64,000 nt of DNA, from contig OY987227.1 of the NCBI GenBank assembly GCA_963920705.1, positions 7,233,602 through 7,297,601 of the forward strand. Direction: 5' to 3'. Both the position numbers and the translations under genes were made by a program. The notes below the pieces were generated by a model. That model was not told the DNA's origin. It searched no databases and saw nothing but the letters and a program-made list of their open reading frames with translations. How positions within the stretch are numbered: the first letter of the stretch is position 1; every line of letters starts with the position of its first letter. Shown in pieces: positions 54,133 through 64,000 of the stretch. The stretch is from Odiellus spinosus. Lineage: Eukaryota > Arthropoda > Arachnida > Opiliones > Phalangiidae.

Positions 54133-55136
54133 ACTCGGCTACATAAATTAAAATAAATTTATTTGAAATACTTCTGTAAGTACGCGACTAAGGTCTAGGC
54201 GGACGCAGTTTTAGTTTGATTTAGGTTACTTCTTAGGTTTCTAGCTTTTGGGCCACGCGTAGTGCCCGCATCATCATACGTGACGTCACGCTTACGTACT
54301 TTTAACGTTTATCAAATTGGGTCCCCTGCCTCAACTCGGGTCCCTTCAATTAGATCTCAATTTAAAATTGTGTAATAAATTTTACCTATCAAGATATTAA
54401 AGACTGATACGTGGCGGTAATAAGAGATAAGCAAATACTTTAATATTTTAATCATATTGAAATATCAGAAATAGATGAACCGAAATTATCAACGAGAGCT
54501 TAGATTGGGAAATGCATTTTATTTGGAGTGAATGGGGAGGGTAAGCACTGGGGGAATGGGCTTCCTCGGCCTCAATGAAATACCGAGGAGGATCTTGGGA
54601 AACTGATCGCCCCACGTAGCGACGGCTGCAAACCAAGCCAGGTGGCGCATTCAACGTTTCTCGGCTAGGCGAAATTCCGCGGGGGAGGGGGCTACAACTG
54701 TCGTCTAAGAGAGGGGAAACGGAGAACTTGCCTGTGGCGTTAGAGGAATAGCTCGTTGATAATTTCGGTTCATCTATTTCTGGAAATATTCTTACGAAAT
54801 GATCAACAATGTATAAAATAAATTCTATTCAATCAACTGTCATTACTGATATTAACGGCGATTAAATGTCAGAGGTCAAGTTCTAGTTAAGAGCTCCGTT
54901 AAATTACAGATGTAAAACACTGTATCTGAAGAGTACCTTAGTGCTTCATATCCTTTTCAGGCGAGGCGTAACTAACCGGTTTAATCAGATTTAACCGTGG
55001 TTTAATCACGATTAACCGAGGTTTATTGAACTGAGAAGGTTACGTAAACCTCGTTTAAATATGATTAAATCACGGCTAATTACGCAACTCGTCTCAAGAG
55101 AGTATCAGTGACATTTAAATTAAATCAGTGGGATTT
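54133..55136. other. spacer after CLCA gene 1
   Basis: No gene is recognised. Part of it (about 54480-54760) is GC-richer, with a minus-strand frame of 68 codons that resembles nothing known to me. Confidence 0.35.
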
Positions 55137-55500
55137 TCGAACAGGGATGAGATTTAAAATTAACTCGTTATAATGAAAATTCGTTATATCCGTAATTAAC
55201 TGAAGTTTTTTTTAAGGTGAATTATAATTTTAGCGAGACTCGAATATTTACAGATAAATATGTTTCGACAGGCCTATAGATAACGAAATGAAAGGGCTAT
55301 ATTTTAAAATCGTTTGTTTTTAGTTTTGGTTTAGCTTTTTTCACCTCTTTATCTCTTCTTATTTCACCATTCAAATAAATCACTATCTTTGTCTCTAGGG
55401 AGACTGGAGAATAAGCGAACGACATGAGAATCCGTTTTAGTCGGATATAGTGTAATTGTCATACGATCAATTGTTGTACTACTTTTGTTAAATGCGGACA
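55137..55500 (+). repeat. downstream repeat, copy 1
   Basis: Starting TTTTCGAACAGGGATGAGAT, this stretch is similar along most of its length to 63330-63600 plus 63885-63970. Both copies lie downstream of a CLCA gene, so they may be part of the tandem duplication or a repeat element shared by chance. Confidence 0.65.
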
Positions 55501-55698
55501 AAACTTCCAGAATAAGCCCGTTGCTTAATTTTAACGCTCTTATGAATCATTAGACCCAAAAAAATATCTACATCTTTTATTGGCCAATCAAGTTTTAGTT
55601 CGCGTTGTGTACGGTTAATTTATTCCATTTAAAGGTTATTATCAAAAGTTTATAACTTATGGTAATATCGAAAGGCAACCTTTTCTTCTATGACCTTA

Positions 55699-56047
55699 TC
55701 AGAAGCCGATGAAACCCTCCTTTGAAGTCTATTACATCCGGGTCTTGTCTACCCCTCTCTGTATGGGTTAGTTTCAAAAATCGCGATTCGTACGCCTCCT
55801 CACGGTATATATTTTCGGAGCGGGAGTTCGTCGAGCGAGTATCTCTAGCAGCCTGGGAGTTCGTCAAAAAAACGTCGTCGTTTGTGGAGAGAGAGAATTT
55901 CCAATTTTCCGTAGACAGGGGATATGAAGTAGGACCCCTCCGATCTCGGAAAATTGAGAATTTTACCCATACAGAGAGGAGTGCTATATCGAACATTAGA
56001 GTAGTAGACTTCAAAGGAGGGTTTCATCGGCTTCTGACCTTATCTAT
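55699..56047. mobile_element. 349-bp inverted-repeat element
   Basis: TCAGAAGCCGATGAAACCCT at the left and its complement at the right form an inverted repeat of about 40 bases. CCTTA occurs on both flanks (55694-55698 and 56048-56052), a possible 5-bp target duplication. Overlapping frames on both strands are products of the inverted repeats. Confidence 0.8.
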
Positions 56048-56129
56048 AACTTAAATCAAGGATAAGTCAAACGAATGACCATTCTTGTTTCTGACTAACT
56101 ACAGAAATGACCAAAATTAGACCACACAT

Positions 56130-56360
56130 TTACAATAAAAATTCCCAGCTATACTACGTCATCACTATGATCGCGTTGCTATTGTAGAGCCTACAGTTTA
56201 TTCTCGGGCAAGTGATAAGGTTGGTTTCGCGTGGTCTTTTTCGTAAAAGTACTTAATCCAGAAAGTCTATGGTCCTACCTTTCGTATCAAAATTATAGTA
56301 AATAACGTTCAATATATCAGAAAATAATTATATATTTTTAACATTTTGATTTTGAAGTTT
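56130..56360 (+). repeat. dispersed repeat, family G, copy 2
   Basis: It contains TACTACGTCATCACTATG, TAGAGCCTACAGTTTA and a GTGGTCTTTTTCGTAAAA-like segment shared with 58850-59060 and, inverted, with 22780-22990. It lies between the two CLCA genes. Confidence 0.6.
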
Positions 56361-56858
56361 CTTAAGAACGCGGAGGTATAAAATTTTGAATAAGGCGTTT
56401 AAATAGTATGATAAAAGGGGTCGTATAAACTGGGTTACTTCCCAGCGATTAAATAACATTTCATTAACATCTGTCAACGACTGATACCGAAATTGGTTAT
56501 TTAAAAACGTATACCGAGCGATATAAAGGTTGAGTTAATTATTGGCTTATCTAAATCCATTTCCGGGCGAGCAAAATCATCTTATCATTAATTAATATTA
56601 GTATTAGATAAAATTTATTAATATTAACATTAGATAAAACTAAAATATTAAATATGGAACTAAAAACAAATTTACGAAACCTAATCTGTCCATTTTCGTC
56701 CATTTTAAAACCCAGGTAAGTTTCATTTTCGCTCGTTAGCTTGTAGAATAAGATAGACACGCAAACATAGTTTTAATTTTAAAATTTGCGATAAATCTAT
56801 CTGATTTATATTCTCGAACGATTGTCGACTAATTAGTAAGTACTAGTTTGGCTTCAAA

Positions 56859-59800
56859 ATGCGTTTAATCCCGTGCAAATTCGCCCGATCTTTGACGCTG
56901 GTGATATTAGCGTCATTTACCCTGATGGTCACGTCGTTCGACATAACGGTATCGAAAGGGGGATACGAAGGAATTATCGTGGCCATTCATAGAAACGTAA
57001 CGGAGGATATAAACATCATCAAAAACATCAAGGTGCGTGCTTCGTTCGTTAACGAATTTATAACGAATATTAGTTTGAAACTAATTAATTTCAAAATGTA
57101 ATAATATTCTCCTAAGCTAATTTCAAATCGTTTTGAATATTTAAGCTTAAATTTAAAGGATCTTTACAGCTGACCCCAATATTTTACAATCTGACCTTTC
57201 CAAAACGGTTAAAAAGGTTTTCAAAGTTTCTAATGTGAACGAGAATAAAGTACAATAAGGTTCGAACATTTCACTCCGCGTCAATCAGCCTGTACACAAA
57301 AGCCCAAAGCTCCACAGGGCGTACTGTGGAGGCCCCAGCTCATCCACCCATTGAGTTGGGAATAATTAAACTTGGGTTAATTTTACATTTCCCTATTTAA
57401 TCTCTCAACGGGGTTTCTTATTTAAAATCGCAACCTTCATCACTGTAGTACAAATAAGGTAAATTTCGTCCGCATTATGATAAAGACCACTTTTGTAGGC
57501 GCTTTAAGTTCGATTGGTACGATCCTAGGAACGTGTAAAGGGGCGTGATTCTGCTTTGGTCCCAAGGACGATCTCTAATATAATATTATTAAAAACAACG
57601 ACCCTATTCGCATTCGAGTCCATTCAAATTCTTATTCCCGTAATAATTTATTAATATTAGGAAACCTCAAGGTCGTAAATAACGCTTTTTATTTCGATTA
57701 GAAAATGTTCGTTTTTGGTTCGAGCTATTTGTTTTCGGCCACTGGTCAGCGTTTGTACTTCAAAGACGTGACGATTGTAATCCCGGAAACATGGAAAGAA
57801 GAGTACAATCAGACATCGGTATTCAGCGATTATTATTCCGATTCTCATATCAGAATCGCGGAATCGAATCCTGAATTCGGCGACGCCCCCTACACCTTAC
57901 AACCGGGCGAATGCGGCGATCAAGGAGAATACGTACACTTTACGCCCAAATTCGTCATCAATGAAAATAGGTTCACCTCAGAGATGTACGGAGAACCCGG
58001 TACGGCATTAATTCCGTATATACCTTGATTTATATACACAGACAATTGGAAATCTAGCCTTCACACTCAAAGCTAGCTTCACGTATAGCCGTACGTGTTA
58101 CCTTAGAATTACCTACTATAAGAACGCGAATGGATACGTGAAGAAAGTAGTTTCGCGTACGCGTTCCAAGTAGGATATCTTTCGTGTCTTTCCTCTTGAT
58201 TAATTTTGTGATTAATACAGGAAAACAACTAGTACACGAATGGGCCCATTTCCGGTACGGAGTTTTCGACGAATACGGTTCGGCCGGTGACCGAAGATTC
58301 CCGCTATTTTACTTAGACAGTGGAAAGGTAGAAAATCGTTGTTAACCCTCATCAGCATCCCAGAATTATAATGACGACGTAATTGGACGTTTAGATTCGA
58401 CCTAGTAGTTGCGTTGAAGACGTCCAAGGATGGATAAGGACAGAGGACGGAAAACCTTGCACTCTATACAAAAATAAAGTTGGTGACGATTGCCTCTTCA
58501 TTCCCAATATGGAGGAAGACGGACAAAGTTTACGGGCTTCAATCATGTACATGCCCTTTTTGCCCACGGTAATGATTACTTAATAGTAAATAACTCGCGA
58601 TTATTTGAAATAATAATGCTTCCTTTTTGTGCAATAGATGTTTTCTTTTTGTGAGAATAACACTCAAGACTTGTCGAAGAAACATAACTGGCGGGCTCCC
58701 ACCAAACAGAACGCTTTTTGCAATTATAAAAGTACTTGGGAAGTCATCTCCAAGCATCCCGATTTGAAAACGAGGTAATTTGAAAAAATAAATTTTAAAG
58801 ATATTTTCGAAGCGGCAGTAAAAATGAAATTATTATGAAAATTTTAAAATAAAAATTGCCCGCGATACTACGTCATCAATATGGTCGCGTGATTTCGCAA
58901 TTGTATAGAGCCTACAGTTGACTCTCGCGCGTTCGGCCACCAGTGATATGGTTTTTTCGCGCGGTCTTTTTAGTAAAATTACTTAATGCAGATAGACCTA
59001 TCTTTCCAGAAATAAACTACGTCTTAAAAAAATACCTATATTTTTAGACATTTTAATTTTGTAGTTTCTTAAGAAGGCGTCAACCCAGAGGCATACAAAT
59101 TTTGAATATGGCTAAATATGTAATACATAGACATTCGAAAAAATGGTGGCTGTCTCTAAGTTAAGCTTAATTTTTAATTTACAAATGAAGCCCGGATAAG
59201 TTGGCGAATGATGCAAAAACGGAGCCACACTTCAACATTCTGAAATTTGCGGGAAACGAAGAGCGTAAAGTGGTTTTAGTCATGGACGTTTCCGGGAGCA
59301 TGGATGTTCGTCTTAGAATTATATCTCGATAAATAAACCTTTCAAATCCTAGCGTATTTATTCTTCGAATCTATTTAAAGGGTAAACGCATTGAGCGACT
59401 GAATAGCGCCGCTAAACGATTCATCTTGGATACTTTGCCCCATAACGTTTCGCTCGGAATGGTCGAGTTCCAATCTACAGCCACAAAACTAACTACTACG
59501 TTGATCCGTCTGAGCAACGCTACCATCAGAATTACACTCTCCAATCGCGTTCCCAGTAAGGCGGGCGGGGGAACTTCGATTGGCTCTGGTCTAATCGCTG
59601 CCATGGAGGTAAGAAAATTCCCCAATCGTGGCGTTACCACGTCGTAAAATGATTGTCACTGAGGTTTCGTGAAAACCAAATAAACTTTAAGTTGCATTTT
59701 CCAAAATATTGTTAAATAACAGCATTTGATATTCTCACTCGTTCTGGCGCGAGTGATTAGGTCGACGCGTCTCTTTCGTGATATTTCCTTCTTAATATAG

Positions 59801-62556
59801 AACGTCCAACACTTCATTCTAGTCAGAAAGCCGTTACAAATGCAACTATAGTATAAGCACCCTTTTTAATTGTCATCAGGTTCTGAAAGAAAATGGTGGC
59901 AAGACGGAGGGAGCCACCATCATTCTGATCACCGACGGAGGGGATAGCGATGAACATTTTATCTCGGAATGCGAAAACAACTTGATAAACGCCAGAATCA
60001 TCGTCAACACTATCGCCATGGGTGGAAGCGCCGAAAAAAAACTTGAGAACTTGGCTACCAAAACGGGAGGACGCAGTTTTTACTTCCCGGACTCGAGTAA
60101 AGACGCTTACGGTTTAGATTCGGCCTTCGTCGCCTCCACTTCCTCCCAAGTCGATGTCGAGTTTCGACCAATAAACGTAAAAGATTCTTAGCCACCTATA
60201 GCTTTGTCACTATCGATACTGAAAGGGATATTACGCTTTAGTTAATAGGTCAAGCGTTGACGATTACGGACGGAACAGCTCAGAACGTTACAATTGACAA
60301 AGAGTTGGGCAAAAACACGGAGTTCTCCTTCCGGGGCGCCAAAGTGAACCAAGTGCAACTCAGCCTAACATCGCCTGATAATAAAACATACAGTGAAACC
60401 GCACCAGAGTTCAACGGTGGTGATTCTTCGTTGCAAAGGAAAAAGTTCTTCTTCCAAACGGCAACGGTAAATATTAACCATCCGTATAGAATTTCCACGA
60501 GTCAGGGAAGTCGGAGAGTGTAGGTCAAAATGTCAAGGAAACTCGGGAAAGTTGACAAGTAGGTCGGGAACTGTTAAGGAAGGTTGAAAAGTAGATCAAA
60601 TAGTGATGAAAAGGATAGCATAGCATTCAAAAATAGATTGGAATGTTCAGGAAAAAGCGAAAGGAAATTATATCAAATAAAGCTTTATTTTTAATAGTCA
60701 GGAAGATGGTTAGTAAGGTTCAAGGTGACCGGTACCGCTCCGATATCCGTGACCTTCAATCTGGCTTCCGAAGTAATCGACGCCGAAGTACAACCTGTCC
60801 GAGTCAAATCGTGGTTCAATGAAACGGAAGTGACGTTTCCAGCTTCGGTTAAAGTTTTGGCCCGAGTGACCAAAGGATTCAACGTCGTTCTCAACGCTAC
60901 CGTCCACGCCGTCGTCATAAGGCCCGGTGCGGAAGACTACCCCCTCATTCTAAGAGACAACGGCGCCGGTAATTACCATTACCAGACCCTTCCTCTATTT
61001 AATTATTATATATTATTCACCGGAATTCCAAATCTATATTAAAGATTTCTTTCTAATCCGACATCAGGCGCTGACGCGATAAAAGACGATGGCATTTATT
61101 CGGCTTACTTCCGGGCTTTTAGCGGCAATGGTCGGTACGCGGCCGTGGCCACAATCTTCAACGACGGAAAGGCCAAAATTAAAATCCCTGGACGAAATTA
61201 CACTAGACTCCCTGGGTCCGGCGCTCCCGCTATTCCACGAAGCCGAATCAATATAGGTATAGTTTTAGGCTTAATGAAGTCCGGCTGTCCTTAACCTCTT
61301 CATCTCCCTAAGTTCGCCCTCCCGTTACGCAATTCGACCAATCAGAGTTCAAACTTATTGACCGTCCAATTCCAAATCCGGAATTCGGCACAGAACCGTC
61401 CGAAGAGTTTACGAGAAACGTCGATTTGGGTAACTTCCAGTTGAAAAATTTCAATCCTGGTGGACTAATCGCCCCACCAGACAGAGTGACCGACCTCAGC
61501 GTGGAATATATCGGTGAACCCACGAACCCCGAAGAATGGCAATGGATAGCGGAAGTTACCAACGGAACTATGCCCGAGAAGATCGTCGTTGTTCGCTTGA
61601 GATGGACCGCTGTGGGCAACGGCGTCGATGAAGGAACTGGTGAGTTTTTGACACTCTTTCTAATCTCGCGGACAAATTAGGTCAAAATCAACTTTTGAAA
61701 TTCGCATTTTTATGTTGTTTTTTCCGAGATAAATTTTAGTTTTCGGAAAAGGTAAGACGTTGCGGGAAATTTTAATCAATTGTCATACTGAAGTATTTAT
61801 CGACACCCTTGGTTAAATATATACATCCTTGGAGTGAGTGAAATATTTCGTTGATTACCAATTTTTTTCTCTATTCAATTTTGGAAAAGCGAGACTTAGA
61901 CGCTTATCTCTAAATTCTAATTAATAATTCGATTAAAAGTTAGTGGCGTGGAAATTCGTGGTTCTCTAAACGGAGAAGATATGATAGGAGATTTCCTAAA
62001 GGGGCGAATGATGGCCCTGAACCGGACGTGGTCTCCGTTAATGCCGGGTGAAGTACAAACAGCCGAATTCGTTTTACCCGTTGATATGGACTTGACCGAA
62101 GTGACCAAGAACGCCACGGACATCTACTTCGCCCTCGTCTCTCTCAACAGCGCGGGCAAAAGGTCCGAAATGTCCAATATCGGAGCGGCTCATTTAGGTT
62201 ACGCGGCCCCCGTTGATGATGTTATCACGACGACGGAAACCAACTTCGACGATAGTACTGTCGTAACGACGATTGGCCTTATAACTACGACGGAATCAGA
62301 GGATATTGAAAGTAACGCTACTACGACAATGCTTCCCGAAGATGACAAAGAAGTTACAGGCAACAAAACTGAACTCATTATAGGAATCGTTTTTGCGGCT
62401 TTGGTCACGATTGTACTTATTGGTGTCGTTTTTATATTCGCTTTTAAGAAAAGGTATTCAAATATTTACAAGTTAGGAAAGCAAAATTTTACCTCCCCGA
62501 CAAACCTAACCGAACCTAAACCTACCTTAAATATAAAGATGAAAAGTAGCGTGTAG
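56859..62556 (+). CDS. Clca: CLCA-family metalloprotease/VWA protein, gene 2
   Basis: The tandem paralogue of the preceding gene. Thirteen exons (56859-57032, 57702-57999, 58221-58327, 58395-58568, 58638-58774, 59191-59305, 59381-59608, 59880-60176, 60242-60466, 60698-60968, 61068-61256, 61313-61639, 61940-62556) give 1052 residues. Exons 2, 3, 6, 8, 9 and 10 have exactly the same length as in gene 1 and all phases agree. The zinc site reads HEWAHFRYGVFDEY and the MIDAS start is D329-V-S-G-S, the usual animal form. After the shared WSPLMPGEVQ region the C-terminus differs: a Thr-rich, Asp/Glu-containing stalk (about 100 residues with several N-x-T/S sites), a membrane segment near LIIGIVFAALVTIVLIGVVF and a basic cytoplasmic tail of about 38 residues, against almost none in gene 1. 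The exon 6 donor GTTCGT is again non-consensus. Confidence 0.94.
58850..59060 (+). repeat. dispersed repeat, family G, copy 3, in CLCA gene 2 intron 5
   Basis: TACTACGTCATCAATATGG, TAGAGCCTACAGTTGACTC and GCGCGGTCTTTTTAGTAAAA match the copy at 56130. A further partial similarity (GGCGCGAGTGAT near 59743) lies in intron 7. Confidence 0.6.
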
Positions 62557-62991
62557 TTCGTATCGTATTGGAAGATGATATTTGCGTTTACAATCTACGT
62601 AACAATGTATAAATAATTCTCACACTAACCATGGATAACCACAGAATCCAAACGGGAGACAGAACCGTCTTCCATTAATTTATATGTCGTAGTTGTCGGC
62701 TCAGTTAAAAGAAACACAAAATAAAATCAATATTTATTTTTAAAGTATATATGTGGTACTCAAATCCTCGCCATATAAAAAAAATCATCTGAATCATTGG
62801 TCTGTACGGTGCTGATCCCTTTATCAAGCCACTGATTTCATCAGTCGGTAGTGGCACGAAATAGAAGAAATTGAATCGACGGAGATTCTGTGGAAAGCCC
62901 GCTTGGACAAACCTGAGACATATTCTAGACCGAAAGATACATTTACAACCTTTCCTCACTAGATGCTCGGGAAATATTGCCGTTAGAGGTT

Positions 62992-63115
62992 TCATCTTAA
63001 AGTCTCGTTCTGACGTGCTAATAGACGACTATTGCCGAGGTTTTCCTCATACGAGTGATCCGAGTTATTGGAAGAATCCAAGGTTGAATCTGGTTGAGAT
63101 ACATCATTTTGTAAA
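62992..63115 (-). CDS. possible last exon of a convergent gene
   Basis: After an acceptor-like TCAGCTAG (ending at 63116), a minus-strand frame of 40 codons runs to a TGA at 62994-62992. The peptide is rich in Ser, Asn, Asp and Glu (DSTLDSSNNSDHSYEENLG), as is common in cytoplasmic tails. An AATAAA on the minus strand lies near 62735, which fits a 3' end facing that of CLCA gene 2. The phase (two bases needed from the previous exon) matches the donor after 63665. No family is recognised. Confidence 0.35.
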
Positions 63116-63329
63116 CTAGCTGACAAGACGTTTTCTCCACTCCTAAGATAAAAAATATCTTGAAATCAGACTAAGTCCCATATCGTAAGTATATATACTT
63201 GAATGTTTTGGACTACGAAATCGCTTAAAGAACTGTCGAGGTTAACTGACTGTAGGTATCTCATAACCTACAGTTACTCACAACTTGTATGTTCCAATTT
63301 TTCGTCTCTTCCTGGTGATAAATGATTTT

Positions 63330-63600
63330 CGAACAGGGATGGGATTTAAAATTTACTCGTTTATTACGAAAATTCTCTATATTCGTAATCGACTGTAATT
63401 TTTTTTTTAATGTGAATTATAATTTTAGCGACACTCGAAATATACTGATAAATTTGTTTTGAAAGGCCTAGATAACGAATTGAAAGTTCTATATTTTAGA
63501 ATCACTTGCTTTTAGTTTTTGTATAGCTTTTGTCACCATTCAAATAAATTACTATCTTTGTCGATGTCTAGTTCCTTGTTCCAATGGGAAACTAAATATT
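63330..63600 (+). repeat. downstream repeat, copy 2
   Basis: Similar to 55137-55420, starting TTTTCGAACAGGGATGGGAT. The similarity resumes at about 63885-63970 (GGATAGAGTGTAATTGTC and AGAATAAGCC). If the convergent gene is real, this copy lies in its intron. Confidence 0.65.
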
Positions 63601-63664
63601 AAAATCGATCGTAAAGCCCGGATAAATTCCATAATAATGAACGCCAAGAGTCTTTTTTAGTTAC

Positions 63665-63909
63665 GCAAAATCGTTTTTAGTCACTAGCGTTCTTCGTCCA
63701 ATCCAACCGCTGCTACCAAAAAATACCCGAAATATTTCGTATCTCTTAAAGCCTTGTTCGTACTTAGACCTAAATGCTCTTCGATTTCTAGAACTGCTTT
63801 TCAAACTAACGTGAGAAATCAATTTGTGTTGATTCGGGTCGCTTCGCTGTTCAAACCGAAGCATATTTGCCGCCAACAGTTCTCGGCGGATAGAGTGTAA
63901 TTGTCTCAC
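63665..63909 (-). CDS. possible exon of the convergent gene, start uncertain
   Basis: A minus-strand frame open from at least 63909 to 63665 ends at GC|GTAACT. Spliced to 63115 it stays in frame. The peptide is basic (SLKSSSRNRRAFRSKYEQGF, KRYEIFRVFFG) and unlike the surrounding non-coding sequence. The 5' border was not settled: CCGCCGAG or TTTGAACAG are candidate acceptors. I do not recognise the protein. Confidence 0.3.
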
Positions 63910-64000
63910 TTACGACCAATTGTTGTACTTACGGTAATTGCGGAAAAAAACATCCAGAATAAGCCTGTAGCATTGTAGCAAGAGGAAAATCTAGTAATTT

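Noticed and set aside
55722-56054. Frames of about 110 codons on both strands
   Set aside because: Both are created by the terminal inverted repeats of the element at 55699-56047.
60690-60730. Suspected frameshift at the start of exon 10 in CLCA gene 2
   Set aside because: Recounting shows the same 36-base spacing as gene 1 and an open frame from the acceptor at 60697.

Overview
This is eukaryotic, AT-rich DNA carrying intron-containing animal genes, many inverted-repeat DNA transposons and no operons. An arthropod, probably an insect, is the best guess. The reasons are short introns, the protein set, an NK-4 (tinman/Nkx2-5) homeobox gene, and a short AACCT run (the complement of the arthropod TTAGG telomere unit). 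The species cannot be named from the sequence alone.

Layout. 1-5.9 kb: non-coding, with small inverted-repeat elements. 5.98-8.06 kb (+): a nine-exon syntaxin-18 gene, an ER Qa-SNARE, with a minisatellite in its last intron. 8.1-26 kb: gene-poor and repeat-rich. It holds a 76-bp tandem repeat, a 2.7-kb foldback element, an array of 172-bp repeats, hAT-like MITEs, and a second foldback element that sits inside a small MITE and is itself interrupted by a third element. 26.1-29.8 kb (-): a two-exon tinman/Nkx2-5 homeobox gene. 31.3-36.9 kb: a near-perfect 5.56-kb palindrome made of two inverted copies of a DDE transposon. One copy has an intact 750-codon transposase with an N-terminal Cys finger, a DDE core and a C-terminal SWIM finger; the other lacks the first 111 codons. 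37.7-38.0 kb (-): an exon-like block I cannot identify. 40.0-46.4 kb (+): three compact housekeeping genes in a row, ELMOD3, eIF3i (start codon alone in its own exon) and DUSP23. 47.5-62.6 kb (+): two tandem 13-exon CLCA genes with matching exon phases. 63.0-63.9 kb (-): possible last exons of a convergent gene that starts outside the window.

Exon chains were built by hand from splice sites and homology remembered for each family. In all six multi-exon genes the exon lengths sum to a whole number of codons with consistent phases. This supports the models but does not replace transcript evidence.

The host genes have separate jobs: ER membrane fusion (syntaxin-18), GTPase-activating function (ELMOD3), translation initiation (eIF3i), protein dephosphorylation (DUSP23), mesoderm/heart patterning (tinman) and extracellular metalloprotease/VWA proteins (CLCA). 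I see no pathway joining them. The most unusual feature is the transposon palindrome, which appears to have inserted as one unit because short direct repeats flank the whole structure. I recognised no retroviral or other virus-derived element and no tRNA or rRNA gene.
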